Assembly (NCBI RefSeq): GCF_001431425.1
Contig: NZ_LDJG01000013.1
Span: forward strand, 48,382-112,381
Length of the DNA: 64,000 nt
Reading direction: 5' to 3'
Origin: Stenotrophomonas nitritireducens
GTDB lineage: Bacteria; Pseudomonadota; Gammaproteobacteria; Xanthomonadales; Xanthomonadaceae
The position numbers and the translations under genes were made by a program. This document shows positions 22,883-30,666 of the stretch, piece after piece; position 1 is the stretch's first letter, and the number at the start of each line of letters is the position of its first letter. The notes beneath the pieces are model-generated. The model was given only the letters and a program-made list of their open reading frames with translations. It was not told where the DNA came from and made no database searches.

Positions 22883-22957
22883 TCCGCCCGGCCAATGCCT
22901 CGCGACGGCGCCGCAGGGCGCCGTCTTCGTTTTCGACGCCGTGCCGGGAGCCGCGCC

Positions 22958-23428
22958 ATGAAAGCCAGACTGATCGCCACCGGGGAACGCGCACCGTCAT
23001 GGGTGGCGCAGGGTTTTGCCGAGTACCAGAAGCGCCTGTCGCATTGGCTGCCGCTGGAACTGGTGGAGATCGAACCCGGCCTGCGCGGCAAGGGCCGCGA
23101 CCCGAAGCGCGCCATCGAGGACGAGGGCAGGCGCGTGCTGGCGGCATTGCCGAAGAATCCGTACGTGGTGGCGCTGGACGTGCCCGGCCGCCAGCTCAGC
23201 TCCGAACAGCTCGCGCAGCGCCTTGAATACTGGCGCGCGCAGGGCCGCGATCTCGCGTTCCTGATCGGTGGCCCGGAAGGGCATTCGCCGGAAGTGTCGG
23301 CGATCGCCGACGAGAAATGGTCGATCGGACCGCTGACCCTGCCGCACATGCTGGTGCGGCTGGTGGTGGCCGAACAGCTGTACCGCGCGGCGGCGATGCT
23401 GGCCAACCACCCCTACCATCGCGCGTGA
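22958..23428 (+). CDS. rlmH: 23S rRNA pseudouridine-1915 N3-methyltransferase RlmH
   Basis: A 156-residue SPOUT methyltransferase acting on 70S ribosomes. The SAM-binding knot includes FLIGGPEGHSPEV (GGPEGH at 104-109), and the C-terminus LPHMLVRLVVAEQLYRA followed by NHPYHRA matches the family closely. ATG 22958 follows GGGAG. Only 24 nt separate its stop from the tRNA gene. Confidence 0.97.
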   Translation: MKARLIATGERAPSWVAQGFAEYQKRLSHWLPLELVEIEPGLRGKGRDPKRAIEDEGRRVLAALPKNPYVVALDVPGRQLSSEQLAQRLEYWRAQGRDLAFLIGGPEGHSPEVSAIADEKWSIGPLTLPHMLVRLVVAEQLYRAAAMLANHPYHRA

Positions 23429-23452
23429 CAAGCGTATAGAATGCGCGTCCCC

Positions 23453-23529
23453 GCCCGAATAGCTCAGCCGGTTAGAGCACTTGACTGTTAATCAGGGGGT
23501 CGTTGGTTCGAGTCCAACTTCGGGCGCCA
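23453..23529 (+). tRNA. tRNA-Asn(GTT), CCA encoded
   Basis: The 77-nt cloverleaf has a 7-bp acceptor stem (GCCCGAA 23453-23459 with TTCGGGC 23519-23525), discriminator G and encoded CCA. The D-loop AGCTCAGCCGGTTAGAGC, the anticodon loop CTGTTAA with anticodon GTT, and the T-loop GGTTCGAGTCC are clear. A TAGAAT sequence at 23437-23442 may be its -10 box. Confidence 0.97.
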
Positions 23530-23538
23530 GATTCGAAA

Positions 23539-23567
23539 GGCCTGCATCGCAAGATGCAGGCCTTTTT
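23539..23567 (+). terminator. Rho-independent terminator after tRNA-Asn
   Basis: A perfect 10-bp stem GGCCTGCATC/GATGCAGGCC with a GCAA tetraloop is followed by TTTTT. It lies 9 nt after the tRNA. Confidence 0.95.
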
Positions 23568-23641
23568 CGTTGCGGCGGGCCCCGCGCAAACCCGGGCCCC
23601 GGGCGTTGCCGGGGCCTGGGCCGTCGGGGGCTGCGGCGGGA

Positions 23642-26458
23642 TTACTTGAAGGTGTACTTCGCCCCGACGGTGAAATAGCGGCCGATGGCGCCGCTGTAGT
23701 GCAGCGGGTTGTAGTTGACCGCGCCATAGGTGACCGGGTCGAGCGGGGCGATCCGGTCAAATAGGTTTTGCACCGAGGCGCTCAGCTCGAAGGCATCGTT
23801 GACCGCCCAGCGACCGGAGAGGTCGAAGGTGGTGAAGGAGGAAATCTTCTTGACCGGCGTGCCGTCCTCGTACTTGGCGAGATAGGCGCCGCCCTGTTCG
23901 CCGACGTTGTCCATCTTGCCGATGAAGTTGGCGAGGCCGCTGATCGACCACGCCTGGTAGTTCCAGGTGGCGCCGAAGTTGACCTTGTCCTTGGGCGTGC
24001 CGATGCAGTTGGTCACATCGCAGTTGCCGTGGGTGCCGGCGTACTTGCTGACCTGGCCGTCCTCGGTGAGGTCGAACTTGCTGATGTGGCTCCATTGCAG
24101 GTCCAGCCGCAGATCGCCGGCGTTGCCCAGCGGAATATCCTGGCGGATGTCGGTATCGATGCCCTGGACCTTGGTGGAACTTGCATTCACATAGGCCGTG
24201 TTGACCGCCAGGATCGAGCCGGTACCCGGTACGCCGTTGAGCAGGTTGGAATCGCGCAGCACGTCGCCGGCGGCGATGGCCGAGTCGGTGCTGCTGGGCG
24301 TGATCTCGTTGGTGCGCTTGATCTGCCAGGCATCCACGGTGACCGAGGTGGTACGGGTGGGCTGCAGCACGATGCCGAGCGAATAGCTCTTGGACTCCTC
24401 GGGTTTCAGCGCTGGGTTGGGCTTGGTGATGATGGCGATCTGGCGCGCATTGCAGTCGTCGGCGGTGCCGCCCGGCGCCGGGTGCTGGCCATCGGGGCAG
24501 CGCACCGGGTCCAGCGCGGAGGAGAAGGCCGCCAGTCCGCCGTTGCCGTTCTCGGCGGGATTCGGCGCGCGGAAGCCTTCGGCGTAGGTGCCGCGCAGGG
24601 CGAACCACTGCACCGGCGTCCACTTGAAACCGACTTTCGGTTTCAGCGCGTCGTCGCCGCCCTCGTACTTGTCGTAGCGCACGGCGGCGTTGAGTTCCAG
24701 CGATTTCAGCACCGGCGCGGACAATTCGGCATAACCGGCATAGACGGTCTGGGTGCCGTCGTAGGCCGAGTAGCCCAGGCCGATGATGTCGCCCTGGTCG
24801 GTGTAGGTCTGCGGGGTCAGCGAGTTGCTGGTCTTGCGCCATTCGGTGCCCAGGGCCAGCCCCAGCGGACCGCCCGGCAGGTCGAGCAGGGAGCGCGACA
24901 CCTTGATGTCGAACATGTCCAGCTTGCTCTTGGCGCGGGCGTCGATGGTCGGCGAAATATAGGCGTAAAGGCTCTGCGGGTTGGCTTCCGCGCCCTGACC
25001 GATGTTCCAGACGCCGCCGGCGCAGTTCGGGTCACCCAGGGCGCAGAGCACCGCGCTGTAGCGCAGGAACCCGGTGCGGGTGCTGGTCAGGTCGGTGCTG
25101 GAGTGCAGGTAGGCGGTGTCGTAATCCCAATCACCCCAGCTGCCCTTGACGCCGACCAGGAAGCGCATGAACTCGTTGTTGGTTTCGGTCACGCGCGGGC
25201 CGACGTCGAATGCGCTGTAGCGCACGCGTACCGGTACGCCGTAGGGATTGTCCGGATGGGTCGGGCCGAGCACGGTGGCGCCATCGCCGCTGCTGGCGTT
25301 GACCGGGCCCCCGGGGTAGCCCCAGCCGCCGGAGACGCCCGAGGGCGTGTTGCGGAATGTGGTGTCCTTCTTCGAATAGCCGATCTCGGTGTAGACCTCG
25401 CCGTTGTCGCCGAAGGCGAAGGAGGCGCGGCCGAAGACATTGACGTATTTCTCTTCCGGCACCAGGTCGCGGAACTTGCCCGCGTCCCAGAGGCAGCCGC
25501 CGTTGGGGTCCTGCGGGGTTATGTTGGAGAACTGGCTGCAGCCGGGCAGGGACACCAGTTGCCCCGTGGCCGGATCGAACAGGCTGCCGGTCGGCGAACT
25601 GCCGCCGCCGTTGAGATTGGCGCCGGTGATCGCGCCGCCCAGGAACTGGCTGTTGCCGATGGTGAAACCCCAGGGGCGCAGGTCGCCGGTACCTATCCAC
25701 TTGCGGTTGAGGCGGTCGCTGACGCGGACCGCATCGCTCTTGCCCACGTCCAGGCTGAAGAACGCATTCCAGCCGTTGTCGGCAAGGCTGCCGGTGCCGG
25801 CGGTGAGGGTAGCCTTGCGCTGGCTGCCGTCGCTGTCGCCGGACAGGCCGTAGGAACCGCGCAGGATCACACCGGTGAAATCCGAACGCAGGATGATGTT
25901 GACCACGCCGGCGATGGCGTCCGAGCCATAGATGGCCGAGGCGCCATCCTTCAGCACGTCGATGCGTTCGACCGCATCCAGCGGGATGGTGCTCAGGTCG
26001 GTGAACACCTTCTGGCCGTCGTCGGCCAGGCCATAGGTGGCCATGCGGCGGCCGTTCAACAGGATCAGGGTGGAGCCGGCGCCAAGGCCGCGCAGCGAGA
26101 TGCCGGCGCCGCCGCCGGCGAAGCCGTTGCCGAAGGTCTTGGGAATGGAGCCGGAGCCGTCGGCGGTCAGGGTCTGCAGGTACTCGGCGACATTGTTCTT
26201 GCCGGTGCGGTCGATTTCCTGGCGGGTGATGACCTGGACCGGTGAGGGTGTCTCGGTGTTGGTGCGTGGAATATTGGAGCCGGTGACGGTGATGCGGTCC
26301 AGGGTGGTCGTCTTTTCCTGCTGTTCCTGCGCCATGGCCGCCGGGACGGCGACCACAAGCGCGGCGGGAACCAGCAGCAGGCGGGCCAGGCTGGTGGAGA
26401 TGGAATCGCAGAGGCGATTCTGGCGGCAGCACGGCTGCCTATGGGTCGGATGTTTCAC
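23642..26458 (-). CDS. TonB-dependent outer-membrane receptor
   Basis: This is a 938-residue receptor of the large xanthomonad type. The start is GTG 26456-26458 behind GGAGAG. A signal peptide ends near AAMAQ, and a TonB box candidate (TTLDRITVTGSNI) follows. The plug domain contains VITRQEIDRTGKNNVAEYL, LRGLGAGSTLILLNGRRM and DVLKDGASAIYGSDAIAGVVNIILR. The 22-strand barrel ends in YFTVGAKYTFK with the usual terminal aromatic pattern. Cys pairs in extracellular loops (CSQF, GGCLW; CALGDPNCAGG) suggest disulfides. No substrate can be assigned. The TonB-like gene upstream on the same strand may energise it. Confidence 0.95.
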   Translation of the reverse strand: MKHPTHRQPCCRQNRLCDSISTSLARLLLVPAALVVAVPAAMAQEQQEKTTTLDRITVTGSNIPRTNTETPSPVQVITRQEIDRTGKNNVAEYLQTLTADGSGSIPKTFGNGFAGGGAGISLRGLGAGSTLILLNGRRMATYGLADDGQKVFTDLSTIPLDAVERIDVLKDGASAIYGSDAIAGVVNIILRSDFTGVILRGSYGLSGDSDGSQRKATLTAGTGSLADNGWNAFFSLDVGKSDAVRVSDRLNRKWIGTGDLRPWGFTIGNSQFLGGAITGANLNGGGSSPTGSLFDPATGQLVSLPGCSQFSNITPQDPNGGCLWDAGKFRDLVPEEKYVNVFGRASFAFGDNGEVYTEIGYSKKDTTFRNTPSGVSGGWGYPGGPVNASSGDGATVLGPTHPDNPYGVPVRVRYSAFDVGPRVTETNNEFMRFLVGVKGSWGDWDYDTAYLHSSTDLTSTRTGFLRYSAVLCALGDPNCAGGVWNIGQGAEANPQSLYAYISPTIDARAKSKLDMFDIKVSRSLLDLPGGPLGLALGTEWRKTSNSLTPQTYTDQGDIIGLGYSAYDGTQTVYAGYAELSAPVLKSLELNAAVRYDKYEGGDDALKPKVGFKWTPVQWFALRGTYAEGFRAPNPAENGNGGLAAFSSALDPVRCPDGQHPAPGGTADDCNARQIAIITKPNPALKPEESKSYSLGIVLQPTRTTSVTVDAWQIKRTNEITPSSTDSAIAAGDVLRDSNLLNGVPGTGSILAVNTAYVNASSTKVQGIDTDIRQDIPLGNAGDLRLDLQWSHISKFDLTEDGQVSKYAGTHGNCDVTNCIGTPKDKVNFGATWNYQAWSISGLANFIGKMDNVGEQGGAYLAKYEDGTPVKKISSFTTFDLSGRWAVNDAFELSASVQNLFDRIAPLDPVTYGAVNYNPLHYSGAIGRYFTVGAKYTFK

Positions 26459-26580
26459 AGTCTTCTCTCCAGGGAACCTGCGGCAAGAGACCGCCGGAAA
26501 GGCGGCCGGGGGACATCGACGGCCGCGAATCTAGGTTTTTCCCGGGTGAGATGACGGTGAAAAATCGATTAATAGGCGCG

Positions 26581-26636
26581 CTTCCGGAGACGGCCCGCAA
26601 GGAAGCGTTCAGCTGCGCTTTCCTGCGGGCCGGAAG
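26581..26636. repeat. Long imperfect stem-loop between tonB-like gene and receptor
   Basis: CTTCCGG (26581-26587) pairs with CCGGAAG (26630-26636). Inside this, GGCCCGCAAGGAAGCG pairs imperfectly with CGCTTTCCTGCGGGCC. The minus-strand transcript has no U-run after the stem, so it may be a partial terminator or attenuator between the two genes. Confidence 0.5.
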
Positions 26637-26640
26637 GGCC

Positions 26641-27309
26641 TCAATTCAGCTTGAAATCGACCGGTACCAGGCCGTAGGCCTGCACGGGGCGGCCGTTGTC
26701 GGTGGCCGGCTGGAACTTCCACTGCCGCAGCACCTGGGTGCGCGCGGCGGTGTCGAGGCTGCGGTTGCCGCTGCTGCGCTCGACGCTCACTTCCAGTGGC
26801 GAGCCGTCAACACCGACCAGCACGCGCAGGGTCACCGTGCCTTGCGCGCCGACGCGCAGGGCGTCGCGCGGATAAGCGGGCGCGGGGGCATGCAGGTAAC
26901 GCAGCTGCACGCCTGCCAGCGGTGCTGGCGGCGCGATCGAATCGGCGACCGGGCCGGTGGTGTCGGTGGGCGAGCCGGGAGCGGCCGATTGCGGAATGAC
27001 CGCCTCGGTGGCGAAGACCGGCATCGGCGCATTGTCGACCGGCGCGGGCAGCGCAGGCCGCGCCGGTGGCGGCGTCTGCGTGACGACCGGAACCGGTAGC
27101 GGCGGCGGGGGCGTCGGCACCACGGGCACGATTTCCGGCAACTGCCAGCGCGGTTCCTGGCGGACGGCGTCGCTGCGGATGGGGACCTGCGACAGCGGAA
27201 TCAGCAGCAGTCCTGCCGCCAGCGCGTGCAGGGCGATGGCCGTGCTGTAGGCGAGGATGCGGGAGGTGTCGAAACGGATCGGGGAAATGCCGGAATGCGT
27301 GCGGACCAT
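26641..27309 (-). CDS. TonB-like energy transducer
   Basis: The 222-residue protein starts at ATG 27307-27309 behind a strong GGAGG. It has a single N-terminal membrane helix (ILAYSTAIALHALAAGLLLI, about residues 18-37) and a Pro-rich periplasmic spacer (VVPTPPPPLPVPVVTQTPPP). The C-terminal TonB domain (about 140-222) contains YPRDALRVGAQGTVTLRVLV and QWKFQPATDNGRPV. TonB couples the proton motive force via ExbBD to outer-membrane receptors. No exbB/exbD is in this window. Its placement upstream of a receptor gene suggests a dedicated or accessory TonB. Confidence 0.9.
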   Translation of the reverse strand: MVRTHSGISPIRFDTSRILAYSTAIALHALAAGLLLIPLSQVPIRSDAVRQEPRWQLPEIVPVVPTPPPPLPVPVVTQTPPPARPALPAPVDNAPMPVFATEAVIPQSAAPGSPTDTTGPVADSIAPPAPLAGVQLRYLHAPAPAYPRDALRVGAQGTVTLRVLVGVDGSPLEVSVERSSGNRSLDTAARTQVLRQWKFQPATDNGRPVQAYGLVPVDFKLN

Positions 27310-27470
27310 GTGCCACCTCCATGCGAGGGCGTGTGATGGAGAACAACGCTCGGTGACGCGGGACGGGGTTGCAGCGGCAAGGCCGGTTCCGGTCCGCGTG
27401 GAGCCAGTGCGCCTGCAAACCGGCGATCCGGCAAGCGGGGATGGAATTTCCGCTCAGCTGGCAGACAGGA

Positions 27471-27493
27471 AAACGGCGCCCGCAGGCGCCGTT
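27471..27493 (-). terminator. Rho-independent terminator after the SIMPL-domain gene
   Basis: On the minus strand, AACGGCGCC and GGCGCCGTT form a 9-bp stem with a 4-nt loop, followed by a short T-run (TTTTCC). It lies 25 nt beyond the stop of the gene at 27519. Confidence 0.8.
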
Positions 27494-27518
27494 TCCATGG
27501 ACAGGATGTACCGCGGGA

Positions 27519-28253
27519 TCAACGGCCCAGTTCGAACACCACGTCCAGGCTGACCGACAGCGTGGTCTCGCCCGGCGCCACTGCCGTGTCCATTTCGGCC
27601 TTGGCCGAACGCGCCATCGCCATCATCGGCATGGGCGGGCGGAAGCCGCCGCTGTTGCCTTCGGAAATGCTGACGATGCGGCGCACGCGCAGGCCCAGCG
27701 ACTTGGCGTAGGTCTCGGCGCGGGCCTGGGCCTTCTTCAGCGCGGCCAAGCGGGCTTCGTCGTAGACCGGCTCGGGCTGGTCGATCTCGAAGCTCGGGCC
27801 GTTGATCTGGTTGGCGCCCTGTGCGGCCAGGCTGTCGAGCACCTTGCCGAGCTTGGCGATGTCGCGCACCTTCAGGCTGACGGTGTTGCTGGCCTGGTAG
27901 CCGGTGATCTTCGGCGCCTCGTTGTCGGCGTAGCGATACTGCGGGCTCAGGTTGATGCCGCTGGTCTGGATGTCGCGCTCGGCGATGCCGGCGGCCTTGA
28001 TCGCGGCCATCACCTTGTCCATCTGCACGGCGTTCTCGCGCATGGCCGTATTGCCATCGGCGGCCTGGGTGACCACGCCGGCCGACAGCATGGCCACATC
28101 CGGCACGCGCCGCGCCTCGGCCTGGGCGGAGATGTTGAGCAGGGTGGCATCGCTGGCCACGACGGCCGGGGTGTTCTGGGCGTGGGCGGTCATCGGGGCT
28201 CCCGAAGCGAAGGACAGGGCGAGCAGCAGCGGGGCGAGGGCGGAATGGCGCAT
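27519..28253 (-). CDS. SIMPL-domain (DUF541) periplasmic protein
   Basis: The 244-residue protein starts at ATG 28251-28253 behind AAGGAGGA. It has a signal peptide (to about residue 26, AHAQ) and one SIMPL/DUF541 domain (LLNISAQAEARRVPDVAML, then GYQASNTVSLKVRDIAKLG and ARLAALKKAQARAETYAKSLG). Relatives include the E. coli oxidative stress defence protein YggE. The biochemical activity of the family is unknown. It stands alone, flanked by its own terminator. Confidence 0.88.
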   Translation of the reverse strand: MRHSALAPLLLALSFASGAPMTAHAQNTPAVVASDATLLNISAQAEARRVPDVAMLSAGVVTQAADGNTAMRENAVQMDKVMAAIKAAGIAERDIQTSGINLSPQYRYADNEAPKITGYQASNTVSLKVRDIAKLGKVLDSLAAQGANQINGPSFEIDQPEPVYDEARLAALKKAQARAETYAKSLGLRVRRIVSISEGNSGGFRPPMPMMAMARSAKAEMDTAVAPGETTLSVSLDVVFELGR

Positions 28254-28466
28254 GTGGATCCTCCTTGGATGGGTGCGAGGGTGGTGCGGTGGCGATGAAC
28301 GGGTAGTGAGGCCGGACGGGGTCGCGGTGCGGGGGGCGGCTTTGCCGCTCGTTCAGCCTGGCCCGGAACGAAGCGAAGCGTAGGCGGGAACGGCCATGCG
28401 TGGCGAGCGGCGCAGGCGGGCCGGTCGGCAGGCGCGGCCGCAACGTGCGCAGGTTATGCTTCGCCG

Positions 28467-29039
28467 ATGCTCTATCTCGCTTCCCGCTCTCCCCGCCGCA
28501 ACGAACTGCTCGCACGCCTGGACATCCCGTTCCGCGCGCTGGACCTGGACGTACCGGAAATCCGCGGCGCCGACGAACCGCCGGCGGCCTATGTGCGCCG
28601 CGTCGCGCTGGACAAGGCGCGCGCCGGCCTGGCGCTGGTCGCCGACGATCCGCTGGCGGTGGTGCTCGGTTCGGATACCGAAGTGGTCCTGGGCGACCGG
28701 GTCTACGGCAAGCCCGTCGATGCCGCGGACGCCGCGGCCATGCTGCGCTCGCTGGCCGGGCGCAGCCACCAGGTCGTCACCGCGGTGGCGCTGGTGGCGC
28801 AGGGGCGCGAGGAACTGATCGTCGTCGAATCGGAGGTGACGTTCGCGGCGATGGCCGAGGACGAGATCGCCGCCTATGTCGCCAGCGGCGAACCGATGGG
28901 CAAGGCCGGCGCGTACGCCATACAGGGCGGCGCCGAACGCTGGATCAGCCGGCTCGCCGGCAGCTATTCGGGCGTGATGGGGCTGCCGTTGCAGCAGACC
29001 GCCGCGCTGCTGCGCGGTTTCGGCGCAGGGAAGGATTGA
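28467..29039 (+). CDS. Maf-family dTTP/UTP pyrophosphatase
   Basis: The 190-residue house-cleaning nucleotide pyrophosphatase removes non-canonical and excess pyrimidine triphosphates. The family motifs are [12 protein letters not shown] (residues 4-15), [12 protein letters not shown] with the catalytic Asp, GKP, and the C-terminal [11 protein letters not shown]. The arrangement maf-rng-yhdP-tldD is the same as in E. coli, supporting the YhdE subgroup. The stop lies 4 nt before rng. Confidence 0.93.
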   Translation: MLYLASRSPRRNELLARLDIPFRALDLDVPEIRGADEPPAAYVRRVALDKARAGLALVADDPLAVVLGSDTEVVLGDRVYGKPVDAADAAAMLRSLAGRSHQVVTAVALVAQGREELIVVESEVTFAAMAEDEIAAYVASGEPMGKAGAYAIQGGAERWISRLAGSYSGVMGLPLQQTAALLRGFGAGKD

Positions 29040-29043
29040 ACGG

Positions 29044-30534
29044 ATGTCCGAAGAAATACTGGTGAACGTCACCCCGCGCGAAACCCGCGTGGCGGTGATC
29101 GAGAACGGCATGCTGCAGGAACTGCACATCGAGCGCGGCTGGCGCCGCGGCGTGGTCGGCAACATCTACAAGGGCCGGGTGCAGCGGGTGATGCCAGGCA
29201 TGCAGGCCGCCTTCGTCGAGGTCGGGCTGGAGCGCGCCGCGTTCCTGCACGCCAACGACGTGGTGCGGCCGGCGCCGGTGGCTGCCGATACCGAGGAGAC
29301 CGCGCCGAGCCTGCCGCTGCCGTCGTCGGTGCCGATCGTGGAGCTGCTGCGCGACGGCCAGGACGTGGTGGTGCAGGTGGTCAAGGACCCGATCGGCAGC
29401 AAGGGCGCGCGCCTGACCACCCAGGTCAGCATCCCCTCGCGCTACCTGGTGCTGCTGCCGCAGTCGAAGATGGTCGGGGTCTCGGCGCGGATCGAGGACG
29501 AGGCCGAGCGCGCCCGGCTCAAGACCCTGGTGACGGAGATCTCCGCCCAGCACGGCGGCTACGGCTACATCGTGCGCACCAATGCCGAAGGCCAGCCGGC
29601 CGAGGCGCTGGCCGAGGACATCTCCTACCTGTCGCGGGTGTGGAACGTGGTCGAGCGCCGCGGCCGCGAGGCGCCGCCGCGCAGCATCATCTACGAGGAC
29701 CTGAGCCTGCCGCTGCGCTCGGTGCGCGACCTGATCCGCAAGGACGTGGAGAAGGTGAAGGTCGACTCGAAGGAGACCTTCGCCCAGCTGCAGGCCTTCG
29801 TCGCCAAGTACATGCCGGTGCTGGGCGAGAAGCTGGAGCTGTACACCGGCGACCGCCCGATCTTCGACCTGTACGGCGTGGAGGACGAGATCGGCCGCGC
29901 GCTGGACAAGCAGGTGCCGCTCAAGTCCGGCGGCTACCTGGTCATCGACCAGACCGAGGCGATGACCACCATCGACGTCAACACCGGTTCCTTCCTCGGC
30001 CAGCGCAATCTGGAAGAGACCGTGTTCCGCACCAATCTGGAAGCGGCGCAGGCGGTGGCGCGGCAGCTGCGGCTGCGCAACCTCGGCGGCATCATCATCA
30101 TCGACTTCATCGACATGGTCGATCCCGAGCACCGCCGCCAGGTGCTGCGCACGCTGGAGAAATCGCTGGCGCGCGACCACGCCAAGACCACGGTCTACGA
30201 TTTCTCGCCGCTGGGCCTGGTGGAAATGACCCGCAAGCGCACGGTCGAGAGCCTGGAGCGGCAGCTGTCCGAACCCTGCCCGGAGTGCAGCGGGCGCGGC
30301 AGCATCAAGACCACCGAGACCGTCACCTACGAGATCTTCCGCGAGATCACCCGCGCGGTGCGCCAGTTCGACGCCGCGCGGCTGCTGGTGATCGCTTCGA
30401 GCAAGGTGGTGGCGCGCATCACCGACGAGGAGTCGGCGGCGGTGGCCGAACTGGAGGAGTTCCTCGGCAAGAGCATCCGCTTCCAGGCCGACGACCAGTA
30501 CCTGCAGGAGCAGTTCGACGTGGTCCTGCTGTAG
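29044..30534 (+). CDS. rng: Ribonuclease G
   Basis: The 496-residue endoribonuclease of the RNase E/G family processes the 16S rRNA 5' end and decays mRNA. It begins EEILVNVTPRETRVAVIENG, followed by an S1 domain (GNIYKGRVQRVMPGMQAAFVE). The metal-binding catalytic site is in TIDVNTGSF (about residue 308), and the zinc-link is CPECSGRG (about 412). It lacks the long C-terminal scaffold of RNase E, consistent with Rng. Confidence 0.97.
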   Translation: MSEEILVNVTPRETRVAVIENGMLQELHIERGWRRGVVGNIYKGRVQRVMPGMQAAFVEVGLERAAFLHANDVVRPAPVAADTEETAPSLPLPSSVPIVELLRDGQDVVVQVVKDPIGSKGARLTTQVSIPSRYLVLLPQSKMVGVSARIEDEAERARLKTLVTEISAQHGGYGYIVRTNAEGQPAEALAEDISYLSRVWNVVERRGREAPPRSIIYEDLSLPLRSVRDLIRKDVEKVKVDSKETFAQLQAFVAKYMPVLGEKLELYTGDRPIFDLYGVEDEIGRALDKQVPLKSGGYLVIDQTEAMTTIDVNTGSFLGQRNLEETVFRTNLEAAQAVARQLRLRNLGGIIIIDFIDMVDPEHRRQVLRTLEKSLARDHAKTTVYDFSPLGLVEMTRKRTVESLERQLSEPCPECSGRGSIKTTETVTYEIFREITRAVRQFDAARLLVIASSKVVARITDEESAAVAELEEFLGKSIRFQADDQYLQEQFDVVLL

Positions 30535-30666
30535 CGGGGCACCGGGAGCCGCTGCCCGGCAGCGGCGGGCAGGGACGGCGGGAAGGCCGTTGCATTGCGA
30601 TTCCGGCTGCGACAGGCATTCTTTCCCACTTACCTCCCGTTCTCCGCCCCTCCGGTCCCGTTCCTG

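Noticed and set aside
23768..26245. An 825-codon frame antisense to the TonB-dependent receptor
   Set aside because: It shows no recognisable protein features, and the opposite strand encodes a full-length receptor with signal peptide, plug and barrel.
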